Positions 8,999 through 18,871 are shown, counted from the stretch's first letter. The stretch: DNA of 64,000 nt from Veronia nyctiphanis (GCF_004116385.1 NZ_PEIB01000004.1:62001-126000), one strand, 5' to 3'. Translations and numbers: made by a program. Notes: generated by a model not told the origin, from the sequence alone.

Positions 8999-10468
8999 AT
9001 GTCGACGAGTGCGGGACTAAATATATTTTCGTTTAAAGGAAAAATGAAAATACTCCATCTAAGTTGGATGGCTTTTTTTGTCACTTTCGTTGTTTGGTTT
9101 AACTTTGCCCCCTTATTGCAGGCGGTAAAAACAACGCTTGGATTAACCACAGAACAAATTAAAACCCTGCTTATCCTCAACGTAGCGCTTACCATTCCTG
9201 CTCGCGTTTTGATTGGTATGTTGACCGATAAATATGGCCCACGTTTAATTTATTCCCTTCTACTGGCCATTTGTTCAATTCCCTGTTTTGTGTTTGCTTT
9301 TTCTGATTCCTTTCTTCAAGCGGCGATAGCACGATTTGCCTTGGGCTTTATTGGTGCCGGTTTTGTTATCGGTATTCGCCTTGTCTCTGAATGGTTCCCA
9401 CATAATGAGTTAGGTACCGCAGAAGGTATCTATGGCGGCTGGGGTAACTTTGGTTCAGCGGCGGCTGCCTTCACGTTGCCAACTATTGCTGTGATGTTTG
9501 GCGGCGATGATGGCTGGCGTTATGCGATGGCGATAACGGGGGCAATGAGCCTGATTTTCTCAGTCATCTTTTATTCCAACGTTAGTGATACCCCGAAAGG
9601 CGCGACTTATTTCAAACCGAAAAACGGTGGCGCGATGGAAGTGACATCGACCGGAGACTTCTTCCTGCTGCTTATCATGAAAGTACCTATGTACGCAGCA
9701 CTTGCATTATTAAGCTGGAAGTTATCACCCGAAGGTATCGGCATGATAAGTACTCATGTTGCTGGCCTAATTTACGCCGGTCTCGCTGCCTTTTATCTGT
9801 TTGACGCCTCTCAGGTCTGGAAAGTGAATAAACACATATTCTCTGAACCAGTGCCTGAAATTCACCGTTATAACTTCAAACAAGTGGCGGTGCTGAACGT
9901 CCTTTACTTTGCAACATTTGGCTCTGAGCTGGCTGTTGTATCAATGCTGCCTCTGTTTTTCTCAGAAACCTTCGAACTGACGCCAGTCGTTGCGGGTATG
10001 GTTGCGTCGGCTTATGCTTTCATGAATCTAATGTCACGTCCGGGTGGTGGATGGTTGTCCGATAAATTTGGTCGCAAACCTACGCTGTTAATTCTCACCG
10101 CAGGTCTGGCTGTTGGCTACTTCGTCATGGGTAACGTTGATAGCAGTTGGCCTGTTTGGCTTGCCGTCGTTGCTGCAATGGGGTGCTCTTTCTTCGTTCA
10201 GTCAGGTGAGGGTGCAGTATTCGCTGCTGTTCCGCTCATCAAGCGCCGTATGACAGGTCAAATCGCCGGTATGACAGGGGCTTACGGTAACGTTGGTGCA
10301 GTGTGCTACCTGACGGTGCTGTCCCTTGTTGATTACAGCACATTCTTCATGATTATTGCAGCGACGGCTGTCCTTGGCTTTGTCACCCTGTTCTTTATGG
10401 AAGAACCGAGTGGGAAGATTGCTGAAGTGAATGATGATGGCAGTGTGACACTGATTGATGTGGCTTAA
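8999..10468 (+). CDS. Nitrate/nitrite transporter, NarK/NNP family MFS
   Basis: An inner-membrane protein of 489 residues with about 12 hydrophobic segments. It carries the NNP signature region ([36 protein letters not shown]), where the Arg and the glycine-rich stretch bind nitrate in NarK. The second half repeats a nitrate-signature-like region (GAYGNVGAV). It should import nitrate for assimilation. AAAGGAG lies 6 bases before the ATG at 8999; an upstream in-frame start at 8945 lacks a ribosome site. The stop overlaps the next ATG by one base, so the kinase gene is translationally coupled. Confidence 0.88.
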   Translation: MSTSAGLNIFSFKGKMKILHLSWMAFFVTFVVWFNFAPLLQAVKTTLGLTTEQIKTLLILNVALTIPARVLIGMLTDKYGPRLIYSLLLAICSIPCFVFAFSDSFLQAAIARFALGFIGAGFVIGIRLVSEWFPHNELGTAEGIYGGWGNFGSAAAAFTLPTIAVMFGGDDGWRYAMAITGAMSLIFSVIFYSNVSDTPKGATYFKPKNGGAMEVTSTGDFFLLLIMKVPMYAALALLSWKLSPEGIGMISTHVAGLIYAGLAAFYLFDASQVWKVNKHIFSEPVPEIHRYNFKQVAVLNVLYFATFGSELAVVSMLPLFFSETFELTPVVAGMVASAYAFMNLMSRPGGGWLSDKFGRKPTLLILTAGLAVGYFVMGNVDSSWPVWLAVVAAMGCSFFVQSGEGAVFAAVPLIKRRMTGQIAGMTGAYGNVGAVCYLTVLSLVDYSTFFMIIAATAVLGFVTLFFMEEPSGKIAEVNDDGSVTLIDVA

Positions 10469-10482
10469 TGATTGAAGGTGTA

Positions 10483-12273
10483 ATGGAAAAAAGCGTGATT
10501 CAATCAACGGAAAGACAACGCGAAGCCGAATTGGCTTCGCGCTTGTTAACTGTCAGTTTTGGTGGTTGCTCGGATACAGGGCATCGCGATGAAAATCAGG
10601 ATGCCTTCGCTGCAACGCTGCCTGCCAATCTTACTGAGCGCCAACACAAAGGTATGGTGGCCTGTATCGCTGATGGCGTAAGTTGCAGCGATAACAGCCA
10701 ACTTGCCAGCCAAACCAGCGTGACCCATTTTATCGAGGATTACCTATCAACGGCCAAGACGTTACCAGTAAAAGAGACTGCTGGTTCGGTGCTCAATAAG
10801 TTAAACCAATGGTTGTTCCATCACGCGCAACAAAGCACGCTAAAACATAATGCAATGGTGACATCATTTTCGTCACTGGTGATTAAATCAAATACCGCTC
10901 ACCTCTTTCATTGTGGTGATTGCCGGGTCTATTTATTGAGAGGTGGAGAACTTCGTCGCCTGACGCGTGACCATCGTTGCTACACCCACAATGAGAAACA
11001 CTACCTGACACGTGGCTTGGGTATGGATAGCCATCTTGAAGTTGATTACCAAGCTCACGATGTGAAAGCAGGGGATTTATTGCTGTTAACGACAGACGGC
11101 GTGCATGAAGCACTGACAACGGATCAGATGACATCACAGCTATCGGGCCTATACGCAAATGCAAATGATACAGGCGAAAACCCGACGTTAGAGCACGCCG
11201 CCAAACAGTTGGTAAAAGCGGCAAGACAAAATGGCTCGACAGACAATGGCACCTGTTTACTGGTCAGTGTAAACAACTTGCCACTTGCCATGTTTGACGA
11301 GATTGCGGCTGATAAGCGAACCCGACGTATTCCTCCAGTGCTTGAAGCAGGCCAGAAAATTGATGGTTATACGATAAAACGTATTATCTATTCAGGTAGC
11401 CGAAGCCACCTCTATCTTGCAAAGAATACACAAGATGGCCGTGACTACGTGCTGAAAATGCCATCTGATAACTTTGCTGATGACTTTGATTACTTACAGG
11501 GGTTTATTCGAGAGGGTTGGATAGGGCAACAAGTCAGTCACCCGAGCATTTTAAAAGTCTATTCTCAGCCGTCATCGACGCCGTTTCTCTACCATGTTTG
11601 TGAGTGGGTCGAAGGGGTGTCGCTAAGGCAATGGATTGATGATAATCCCCGAGCTGATATAGCGACTGTAAGAGTGATTGCTGCTGAGATGGTAGTCGCG
11701 ATAAGAGCACTACAACGTGCCGGTATTTATCATCGCGATATCAAACCTGACAACATTATGATCCGGCCTGATAAAACGCTGACGCTAATTGATTTTGGCA
11801 GTGCATATGTTTCCGGTTATCAGGAATTGAATAACGGCGCGGACAGTTCTGATCCTGTCGGCGATTTAAATTATCTCGCGCCTGAGTGCTTAACAGAACC
11901 CAAGCCAGGCATTAAATCCGAAATGTTCTCGCTCGGCGTGACCTTGTATGAAGTGTTGACAGGTGAACTCCCTTACAAGCGAGTCACCTCCCAACGTTTA
12001 GGAAGAACTGTAAACAGCATGGAATATATTCCCGCTAAATCCCGTCGTAATGACGTACCCAGTTGGTTTAATGCGGCGTTGAAAAAAGCCTGTCACCCAG
12101 ATGAGCAAAATCGCTTTCAGGCGCTATCAGAATTTATAGCTGCCTTACAGAAACCCGAGCACATCGAAGCTGGAACTGAGAAAGCGCCTTTGCTGGAACG
12201 CAACCCAGTTTTGTTTTGGCAGGGTATCAGCGGATTGCTCTTGATACTGCTTCTGACGCAGTGGTTTTTCTGA
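10483..12273 (+). CDS. Bifunctional PP2C-type phosphatase / Ser-Thr protein kinase, membrane-anchored
   Basis: Counting from an in-frame ATG at 10468, residues about 30-265 form a PP2C domain (SDTGHRDENQDAF, ADGVS, HCGDCRVYLL, TTDGVHEAL, TDNGT), with the Asp residues that bind the metal pair. Residues about 305-570 form a Hanks-type kinase: Lys about 330 (YVLKMPS), HRDIKPDN from His 422, DFG at 442, APE-like LAPECL. A single hydrophobic segment ends the protein (LLLILLLTQWFF), anchoring both enzymes on the cytoplasmic face. The ATG at 10483 has GAAGG at good spacing; the one at 10468 overlaps the transporter stop. A similar kinase gene sits in the nas cluster of Pseudomonas aeruginosa, but its substrate is unknown. 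Confidence 0.85.
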   Translation: MEKSVIQSTERQREAELASRLLTVSFGGCSDTGHRDENQDAFAATLPANLTERQHKGMVACIADGVSCSDNSQLASQTSVTHFIEDYLSTAKTLPVKETAGSVLNKLNQWLFHHAQQSTLKHNAMVTSFSSLVIKSNTAHLFHCGDCRVYLLRGGELRRLTRDHRCYTHNEKHYLTRGLGMDSHLEVDYQAHDVKAGDLLLLTTDGVHEALTTDQMTSQLSGLYANANDTGENPTLEHAAKQLVKAARQNGSTDNGTCLLVSVNNLPLAMFDEIAADKRTRRIPPVLEAGQKIDGYTIKRIIYSGSRSHLYLAKNTQDGRDYVLKMPSDNFADDFDYLQGFIREGWIGQQVSHPSILKVYSQPSSTPFLYHVCEWVEGVSLRQWIDDNPRADIATVRVIAAEMVVAIRALQRAGIYHRDIKPDNIMIRPDKTLTLIDFGSAYVSGYQELNNGADSSDPVGDLNYLAPECLTEPKPGIKSEMFSLGVTLYEVLTGELPYKRVTSQRLGRTVNSMEYIPAKSRRNDVPSWFNAALKKACHPDEQNRFQALSEFIAALQKPEHIEAGTEKAPLLERNPVLFWQGISGLLLILLLTQWFF

Positions 12274-12422
12274 CTTCTCAATAAATATATAACCACGACA
12301 ACTCAATTACTTACATATTTTTCATAAAAACTAAAAATAAAAAACATTGATTTTTAAAAATGACAACAATACACTGCGCACCCTAAATGAACGATGTTTT
12401 ATTTTTCGTATTTTAAATGTGA

Positions 12423-12438
12423 TCAGGTAATAACCTGA
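12423..12438. promoter_or_regulatory. Palindrome TCAGGT-N4-ACCTGA before lipoprotein gene
   Basis: Perfect 6-base arms around AATA end 14 bases before the ATG at 12453 and just ahead of the GAAGAG ribosome site. It may be a repressor operator or a small leader hairpin. The surrounding 180 bases after the kinase gene are very AT-rich and hold no gene. Confidence 0.35.
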
Positions 12439-12452
12439 ATGAAGAGAACGTT

Positions 12453-13097
12453 ATGAATAAAGTCCGAGTTTTATTTCTGCTGGCTGTCGCAGCCATTTTC
12501 ACTGGCTGTACGTCGATCCCGAATGCGCCTATCAGCACCGAAAAAGCCACGTACAGCACCAGCGAAAAGAGTATTGTGTTCGGCAAACTGACTGTAAAGA
12601 ATGAAAACGCGACATCATTTCAGCCAGAAGTTTGGAACTTGAAGGGAAGCTCGAACGGAGAGCAATTTACCTATTCTGTTCGAAATAACCTGATTGCAGA
12701 TCATGGTGAAGAAGGCCGTGAGTATTTCTTCAGCTTTGAAGCGCCTGGAGGTCAAGCGCAACTTGAAGAACTGACGCTTCATGCAGGTATGTCATTGCTG
12801 ATTTCTGCGAATGGTGCGCTGGCGCTTCAGAAAACGATTGATGTAGAGAAAAATAAAGTTATCTATATCGGTGATATTACAGCGACAATTGTTGAGAAGA
12901 AAGACAACGAAAAATCAGTAGGTCCTGCTATTCCATTGATTGACCAACGCGTTGCTGGATTCTCAAACGGCACCTTTGTGGTGGACGTTAAAGACAACTT
13001 CGATCAGGATGTGGCGCTGCTGAAAAAGACCTACCCAGCAATGGAAAATCTGACATTTACCAAGTCTGTCATGAGCAAGCCTGCTGTTTACCGATAA
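12453..13097 (+). CDS. Putative lipoprotein of unknown function
   Basis: The 214-residue product starts with MNKVRVLFLLAVAAIFTGC, a lipoprotein signal with Cys 19 as the lipidation site. The rest is a soluble beta-rich domain with FxFEAPGGQAQLEE and later KNKVIYIGDITATIV, suggesting one immunoglobulin-like or similar fold. I do not recognise the family. GAAGAG precedes the start. It stands alone after the nitrate operon and is followed by a convergent RidA gene, with a hairpin between. Confidence 0.65.
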   Translation: MNKVRVLFLLAVAAIFTGCTSIPNAPISTEKATYSTSEKSIVFGKLTVKNENATSFQPEVWNLKGSSNGEQFTYSVRNNLIADHGEEGREYFFSFEAPGGQAQLEELTLHAGMSLLISANGALALQKTIDVEKNKVIYIGDITATIVEKKDNEKSVGPAIPLIDQRVAGFSNGTFVVDVKDNFDQDVALLKKTYPAMENLTFTKSVMSKPAVYR

Positions 13098-13117
13098 GCA
13101 AGAGATTTAAATTCAAA

Positions 13118-13157
13118 AAGGCACTGCCCATACTGATATAAGTAAGGTCAGTGCCTT
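13118..13157. terminator. Hairpin between lipoprotein and ridA-like genes
   Basis: AAGGCACTG and CAGTGCCTT pair over 9 bp around a 22-base loop, between two convergent genes. The A tract before and TT after allow modest use in either direction. Confidence 0.5.
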
Positions 13158-13208
13158 GTTCATATTTGTTAGCCAGAACGCGATATCTTCCGATAGTAAG
13201 CGGCTGAG

Positions 13209-13562
13209 TTACCCCTTCACTGCCGCAATCACAGACACCTCAACCAAGAGTTCAGGGCGAGCCATCGCTGCTTCGACACAGGCGCGTGCTGGAGCATGAC
13301 CTTCAGGTACCCATGCATCCCATACTTCGTTCATGTCTTTAAAATCTTTCATGTCTTTGATGTAAACAGTTGCGCTCAGCATGTGTTCACGATCAGAGCC
13401 CGCTTCTACAAGCAGTGCATCTACTTTGTCCAGCATGGTCTGGGTTTGTTCTTTGATGCCTTTTGTAGCATCTGCACACACCTGGCCGCACAGGTAGACC
13501 GTGTTGTTGTGAACCACAATACGGCTCATTCTTTGTTTGGTATGTTTGCGCTCGATGGTCAT
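13209..13562 (-). CDS. RidA/YjgF family protein (YoaB-like)
   Basis: A 117-residue single-domain Rid protein. Family members hydrolyse reactive enamine/imine intermediates from PLP enzymes in the cytoplasm. Visible hallmarks are VYLCGQV near residue 22, the long helix [15 protein letters not shown], and [19 protein letters not shown], whose Arg is the substrate carboxylate-binding residue in active RidA proteins. Length and pattern suit the YoaB branch. It is monocistronic, with about 90 bases between it and the upstream PfpI gene. The exact substrate cannot be told. Confidence 0.8.
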   Translation of the reverse strand: MTIERKHTKQRMSRIVVHNNTVYLCGQVCADATKGIKEQTQTMLDKVDALLVEAGSDREHMLSATVYIKDMKDFKDMNEVWDAWVPEGHAPARACVEAAMARPELLVEVSVIAAVKG

Positions 13563-13651
13563 GACTCTTCTCTTTTACGTCGTTGTTTTCGTTGCCACAA
13601 GTGTACAGACTCCCAATAAAAATGCAGTCTGTACGGCTAAAAACGTCGAGT

Positions 13652-14725
13652 TTAGTTGAGATTTTTTAACTGTTGGACCAACGCTAACCTGCCGACACCG
13701 TCGATAACATCGAGTTGCCAGAAGTCCAATGCTGCATACAAAAGAATAGTGTTTTGCTCATAAGGCAGCTCTTGCTGTTGCAATGACTTGGCAAAACGCA
13801 GCGCTTGCTCAGATCCGTTTTGATGATAAGTGCTTAATATGGCCAACGTATTTTCTTCGGCCGTTACCGTGCGTTGCTTAGGTGTATAACCTAGTTGCTC
13901 TATGGTCGCTTCGGCCATTGTCCACACTGACCATGGGTTTTGTCCTGTGATGACATTACCGTCTACTTCAACGTTATTCAGATACATTGCACCTGCGCTG
14001 AATTTAGCGCCCTTTTCGACAAGCGAGGTTTGAAGTAACTGACCGAAAACCTCTTTGGCATCAGGTATCAATAACAGTTCTTCTTGATTGGTAAATGCAG
14101 TAATGCGTTTGTTTGCAATGATGTGTTCACCCTGTTCGTTTTTTGCGCCCAGTAGTGCGGCAGGCCCATGACAAACAGCAACTATTGTTTTGTTACTGTT
14201 ATAAAAGTGCTCAACCAGTTCGGTAATTTCAGGGTTACCGATGAAGTCGAACATGGTGCCTTTCCCACCGACAAAATACACAGCCTGGTAGTCGTGTGGA
14301 TTGATATCGCTGAGTTTTATCGTGTCTTCCAGCTTTTTCGTCGCCACTTCATCGTTTAAAAACGCATAATCGTACTGATTCATGTCATCGCCATCTTTCA
14401 CTTGTGGAGGCAAGCCACCTTGTGGACTGGCGATATCGACACTAAAGCCGTTAGCTTCAAAGACATAATAAGCGCGAGATAGTTCTGTAAGCTCATAGCC
14501 GACACGTTTGCCAGTATCACCTAACTCGCTGTGACTGGTGACAACCGCCAAAATCTTTCCGCGATGCTCGGGAATGTTCTCTGTCAGGTAGGGTAAATCG
14601 CTTTTTTGTGTATTGGTGAAATCGTGCTTGTAAGCGTCTCTGTCGACAAGGGAATAGACCCAGAAGCCTGACGCAACAACCAATCCAGTGATGATCAGTA
14701 AACCGAGAAATATCTTCTTAACCAT
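13652..14725 (-). CDS. DJ-1/PfpI superfamily protein with N-terminal membrane anchor
   Basis: A 357-residue protein with a hydrophobic segment at residues 5-26 acting as signal or anchor. It is followed by a type 1 glutamine-amidotransferase-like domain (about 55-285). The nucleophile elbow AVCHGPAAL contains the reactive Cys, preceded by AVYFVGGKGTMFDF, as in Hsp31-like chaperone/glyoxalase proteins. About 70 further residues (from RTVTAEE) form an extra C-terminal helical region not seen in the minimal family. It probably acts in the periplasm or at the membrane on damaged aldehydes or proteins. It lies upstream of ridA with the same direction. Confidence 0.75.
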   Translation of the reverse strand: MVKKIFLGLLIITGLVVASGFWVYSLVDRDAYKHDFTNTQKSDLPYLTENIPEHRGKILAVVTSHSELGDTGKRVGYELTELSRAYYVFEANGFSVDIASPQGGLPPQVKDGDDMNQYDYAFLNDEVATKKLEDTIKLSDINPHDYQAVYFVGGKGTMFDFIGNPEITELVEHFYNSNKTIVAVCHGPAALLGAKNEQGEHIIANKRITAFTNQEELLLIPDAKEVFGQLLQTSLVEKGAKFSAGAMYLNNVEVDGNVITGQNPWSVWTMAEATIEQLGYTPKQRTVTAEENTLAILSTYHQNGSEQALRFAKSLQQQELPYEQNTILLYAALDFWQLDVIDGVGRLALVQQLKNLN

Positions 14726-14839
14726 AATATTCGCTCCTTAATGAGATTGAGAACGAGCTTATGGTGGGCGTTGTGAAATGAGTGTGAAAAACGCTCTTTT
14801 TCTTTCAGATAAATACCGTCTGCTTACAGGTGAGTTTCG

Positions 14840-15535
14840 CTAGTCATCTAACGCCAGAGATACCGCCTCTTCTGCATGAATAGCGGTGGTGTCGAACAAT
14901 GGCACTTCTGTGTCGTTGCCAGAAATGAGAAGTCCAATTTCAGTGCAGCCAAGAATCACAGCTTGTGCGCCTTGTACTGCTAACTTATCAATAACCCTGA
15001 GATAAGCTTGCTTTGATTCTTCGCGGATCTCACCAAGGCAAAGTTGGTTGTAGATAACGTCATGCACCATCGCTCTATCCGCTTCATCAGGCACAATGAC
15101 ATCAATGCCAAAATTTGATTGGAGTCTTCCTTTGTAAAAGTCTTTCTCCATGGTAAACCCAGTCGCTAACAGACCCACTTTGGTTATCTCGTTGGCCTGT
15201 AACTTAGCGGCAATTGTGTCGGCAATGTGTATAACAGGTATGGAGACGGCATCTTGTACTTGCTCGAAGACAAGGTGCATGGTGTTGGTACAGATGAGAA
15301 TAAGGTCAGCACCGCCGCGTTCTAGGTTGGCCGCTGTATCTGCCAAGATATTTCCAGCAGCCTGCCAATCTCCTCTGCGTTGCAGCGCTTCAATTTCAGC
15401 AAAGTTGACACTGTAGAGCAGGCATTGTGCGGAGTTAAATCCGCCTTTGCGCGCTTTTACTTCTTCGTTGAGGGTTTTGTAGTAAAGCGCTGTTGATTCC
15501 CAGCTCATCCCGCCAATCATGCCAATGGTCTTCAT
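14840..15535 (-). CDS. Aspartate/glutamate racemase family protein
   Basis: A cofactor-independent racemase of 231 residues with the family start MKTIGMIGGMSWEST and the two active-site cysteines in ICTNTMH and ILGCTEIG. These two Cys abstract and return the alpha proton of aspartate, glutamate or a related amino acid. It is closest in pattern to the YgeA/RacD-type broad-range racemases. It overlaps the upstream GNAT gene by 4 bases (TGATG-type junction), so the two are translationally coupled. Confidence 0.85.
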   Translation of the reverse strand: MKTIGMIGGMSWESTALYYKTLNEEVKARKGGFNSAQCLLYSVNFAEIEALQRRGDWQAAGNILADTAANLERGGADLILICTNTMHLVFEQVQDAVSIPVIHIADTIAAKLQANEITKVGLLATGFTMEKDFYKGRLQSNFGIDVIVPDEADRAMVHDVIYNQLCLGEIREESKQAYLRVIDKLAVQGAQAVILGCTEIGLLISGNDTEVPLFDTTAIHAEEAVSLALDD

Positions 15536-16047
15536 CTGTTTTGAATCCTTTTTTGGTATCTAATCGCTGTTGCCTTGATGCGTTCAAGGTAACTTTCGCT
15601 GCCATCGGGCTCAAACCCAGCATGAAGATAGAACTGGTGCGCGCCATCATTGCCTTTCAGTGCCCATAAGGTTACTGCGCTAAAATCTTCACCCTTTAGC
15701 GCATTTTCGACCGCGTTAATAAGCAAAGATCCTACGCCTTTTCGGTAGTGTTCCGGGTGTATGTATATGGATGTCAACTCAGCCGTCGTATTGCTATTCG
15801 AATCCGCATCGCGTGTTGCGGAGTAATGGGCAAAACCTATTGCCTGGTTGTCTTCAACAGCAATGAATACAGAGTCTGACTCACCAAGTATTTGTTGCCA
15901 AGGAGCGATTCTCGATGTCGCCGTAAAGTTATCTAGAAAGTTATCACAAACCAGCCCGCGGTATGTGGCATACCAAGAACTTGTCTGAATGATTGCAATG
16001 TCATGAGCATCTGCCTGACTGGCTTTTCTTATAGAGATCAAACTCAT
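15532..16047 (-). CDS. GNAT family N-acetyltransferase
   Basis: A 171-residue GNAT enzyme: beta strand and helix at the N-terminus (IRKASQADAHDIAII), motif A at about 92-115 (LTSIYIHPEHYRKGVGSLLI) with the R-x-x-G-x-G/A acetyl-CoA loop as RKGVGS, and a C-terminal FYLHAGFEPDG. The substrate is unknown. The gene leads a two-gene operon with the amino-acid racemase, so an amino acid or its derivative is a reasonable guess. Confidence 0.8.
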   Translation of the reverse strand: MSLISIRKASQADAHDIAIIQTSSWYATYRGLVCDNFLDNFTATSRIAPWQQILGESDSVFIAVEDNQAIGFAHYSATRDADSNSNTTAELTSIYIHPEHYRKGVGSLLINAVENALKGEDFSAVTLWALKGNDGAHQFYLHAGFEPDGSESYLERIKATAIRYQKRIQNR

Positions 16048-16175
16048 TCCTTTGGTGGTTTACGTTATGTTTATCCAACGTATTTCGTTACTCGGTTACG
16101 GTAAAGGCAAGATACTAATAGCGAGTGAAAATGCGAGTTACTACGAGGTTTTTAAACCCATTTGACTAGGTACAG

Positions 16176-16211
16176 TTGTCCTTCTGAGTAAGACAGTTCT
16201 CAGAAGGACAA
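16176..16211 (-). terminator. Strong hairpin after MATE gene
   Basis: A perfect 13-bp stem (TTGTCCTTCTGAG with its complement) and a 10-base loop lie 14 bases past the MATE stop on the minus strand. There is no U tract, but the stem is long enough to block read-through or 3' decay. Confidence 0.55.
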
Positions 16212-16224
16212 GTGTTCGCATCCG

Positions 16225-17581
16225 TTAGGCGGGGGAGGCGAGCGGCGCGGCTGATTGGCGCTTGAGTTGCCAGAACATCCACACAGTTAGCGCCGATGCG
16301 GTGCAAGAGAGCGAGACCCAAACGCTGTAGTGCCAAAGAGCACGCTAAACGCGAACAACACTAAAGCGATGACGACAAGTTTTCCACCTGTCAGCCAGTT
16401 AGCGATCTTGGCTTGGTTGACTGACTGAAAATAGACGGCACCGACTAACAGTAGACCTTCCATTGGCAAGCCCCAGAATAAAGTCGCATTCCCTCCACCG
16501 CAGTAGCTTCGAGTGCAGGGTTCTCGCTGGAAAATGCCGCAACAAGAATATCTGGCCAGATGTAGACGAACAGCAGTCCGAATGCTGCGATAACCATGGT
16601 CGATGCAAAGGCAATGTCCCTGCTGGCTTTGACGCGATCAAGACGATTGGCACCGTAGTTGAAGCTGGTGATAGGCTGCATGCCCAGTGCGATCCCCTCA
16701 AATATTAGGTAGAAGAATGCTTCGATATAGCTGACGATCGCATAGGCGGCGACGTGGACCGTGCTGTTCAAAGACAGAAATGCCATGTTGTGAAACGTGA
16801 GGACCACAGACAGATACAGATACATCAAAAAGCCCGGCGTTCCGATTTGGAAAACATCTCTGATGATTGATGCTGACGGCATCATGCTGGCGAGGGTAAT
16901 TCTCAGCCGCGTGCGGTCGCGGAAAAAATGCTGGAGGCAGAGAAATGCGGTGACGGCTTGCGAGAGCATGGTCGCTATTGCTGCGCCGGTTAACTCCCAG
17001 GGAATAACTACAATCAATAGCCAGTCGAGCACGATGTTCAGCAAGCCACCGAGGATCATAATGCCAGTGACCAATTTTGGCTGTTCATCATTTCTGAGCA
17101 ATGTCGAAAATGCCATGGTCAGAATCGCAAATCCACCTAAGGCGAAATACCAGCGCAGGTAGGTACTGGCCATGGAAAGAATCGGCTCTTTTGCTCCCAA
17201 CCAATGCAGAATGTCGTCGGCGAAGATAAGACCTAACGCAGACGTGAGTAATGTCATCAGTAGGCAAAGTGAAAATGCATTCCCGACAATTTTTTGAGCG
17301 TTTTCAGCATTCTTTTGGCCGAGGTTAATGGAAACCAGTGACGACGCCCCCATGCCCACCAAGTTGCCTAGTGCATAGAGCACCGAGCCAATAGGATAGG
17401 CGATCATGATGGCGGCGAGACCGTCTTCACCAATAAACTGACCAATGAAAATACCATCAACGGCGACATAGATGCCCGTGACCAACATGGCGGCAATGGT
17501 TGGCAGTGAATAACGCAGAAACAGTTTGAAAACGGATTCGTCAACGAGTTGTTGATTGTTAGAGAGTGTGGCTGAGGTCAT
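16225..17581 (-). CDS. MATE family efflux transporter (two frameshifts in this sequence)
   Basis: An inner-membrane antiporter of about 452 residues, 12 hydrophobic segments, with the MATE pattern (FLRYSLPTIAAMLVTGIYVAVDGIFIG; LGQKN). It resembles the MepA-like branch that exports cationic compounds with Na+ or H+. The frame breaks at about 16462, where one base added to a TT run restores SGALPMEGLLLVGAVYFQS. It breaks again at about 16323, where one G restores TTAFGVSLSCTASALTVWMFW and a stop at 16225-16227. A strong hairpin follows. The start at 17581 is the only plausible one. Confidence 0.82.
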
Positions 17582-17814
17582 AAATCCTAATCCAACAAAG
17601 CGGATACATCAGGCGGTAGCCATTTCTTTTTCTGCAACTCAATTAAGAATGATTGGTAATGTTTTCTTCGAAGAAGATTTCTTTGAGATTAGCAGTAAAT
17701 TGCAGCCATTTTGCGAGCAGAATGGGACTAAAGCAACAATAAAAAATGTGTTGGATGATTAATGATTGTTTACGGCTTTTAGGTCAAATAGCCCAGTGGT
17801 CTAGCGCCACTGAT

Positions 17815-18264
17815 TTAGAGCGATTTTATAAAATTCACCGAACGTTCTACTTCATCAAAGCCGAGCTTTTTGTGAAGCGTGATAGAGGCTTCATTACTCA
17901 GTTCTGTATCACTGGCCATGTGCGAAAATCCACGCTCCTTCGCCCACGCTTCAGCACTTTTGATAAGTGCTGAGCCATAGCCCTGACCACGTTTAGAGTC
18001 AGAAACATACCACCCCTCGATATAGGGAACGTATTTGTTGGGTGCCCCCTCTGCGTGGCTACGCACATTAATTTCGATGAAACCTACCAGACTATCCTCA
18101 CTATCCCTAACACCAAACGCTGTGACAATGTCATGACTATCCCCGCAGAGATACTCTTCAATATCTTGCTCATGTGGACCTTTTGACGTTGGCCAGAGGC
18201 GATTCCGCAATTCAGCCCACTCTTGTTTGTCATCGATCATCATTGGACAGACACGCATCATTAA
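17815..18264 (-). CDS. Acetyltransferase resembling aminoglycoside 6'-N-acetyltransferase
   Basis: A GNAT protein of about 149 residues whose pattern follows the AAC(6')-I family. Features are WAELRNRLWP near the start, LVGFIEINVRSHAEG, PYIEGWYVSDSKRGQGYGSALI (acetyl-CoA loop), WAKERGFSHMASDTELSN and LHKKLGFDEVERSVNF at the end. MASDT and the closing ERxxxF are characteristic of AAC(6'). The start is set at 18264 because GAGGA lies 5 bases upstream; an upstream in-frame GTG at 18282 lacks a ribosome site. Whether it acts on aminoglycosides or a native amine is untested. It faces the DUF1289 gene across a short divergent promoter. Confidence 0.72.
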   Translation of the reverse strand, partial: LMMRVCPMMIDDKQEWAELRNRLWPTSKGPHEQDIEEYLCGDSHDIVTAFGVRDSEDSLVGFIEINVRSHAEGAPNKYVPYIEGWYVSDSKRGQGYGSALIKSAEAWAKERGFSHMASDTELSNEASITLHKKLGFDEVERSVNFIKSL

Positions 18265-18370
18265 CGTCCTCATGGCTATCACAGGGTTACCAGCGTGATA
18301 GTGTCGTTTGCTGTATCAAAAGGGTAAATTTTGCTACCCTGCGCCTCGAACTAAAACAAAGGGTAATATA

Positions 18371-18688
18371 ATGAAATCGCCGTGTATTGGTGCGTGTAAA
18401 AATCAGGGCGGTATCTGCAAGGGTTGTCACCGAACCATGGATGAAATCGTGAAATGGGTCCAGATAGGTGAAGAAGAGCGTGAGGCTATCATGGACAAGT
18501 TGTTGGGAAGAATGTCTACCCACGCCTGTCCAGAGTGTAATGAGCCGATGCAGTGTGATATCAGTGCGGGTGAGTCTTCATGCTGGTGTTTTTCTCTGCC
18601 AACCCGCGATGTCTCTGATTCTGCAGATAGCTCAGTTTGCCTGTGCCGCAAGTGTTTATCTAAAAAAGCACTTTCCGTAAGTTACTGA
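18371..18688 (+). CDS. DUF1289 / cysteine-rich CWC fusion protein
   Basis: A 105-residue small protein. Residues 1-35 are a DUF1289 domain (SPCIGACKNQGGICKGCHRT, four Cys, likely metal-binding, then MDEIVKW). Residues about 50-100 are a second cysteine cluster (CPECNEP, CDISAGESSCWCFSLP, CLCRKCL) matching the cysteine-rich CWC pattern. Twelve Cys in about 100 residues suggest two zinc or Fe-S sites. No function is known. The upstream part of the long frame is not coding, since ATG 18371 follows GGGTAA and matches the domain start. Confidence 0.75.
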   Translation: MKSPCIGACKNQGGICKGCHRTMDEIVKWVQIGEEEREAIMDKLLGRMSTHACPECNEPMQCDISAGESSCWCFSLPTRDVSDSADSSVCLCRKCLSKKALSVSY

Positions 18689-18871
18689 GTTTGCAATCAA
18701 TCTGGTCATGAATCTTTGAAAGTTCCAGACATATTTTTTGTATAGCCTCGCAAAGCCCCTCGCTCGAGAGAATTAATCTCACAAAAACAGTTTGTTGGCA
18801 TCCCTTTCTTGGTGGTGCCGTTTTAAAACTATCCAGTCTTTTCAATTTATTAACAAGAAAGGGGTTTTCCC

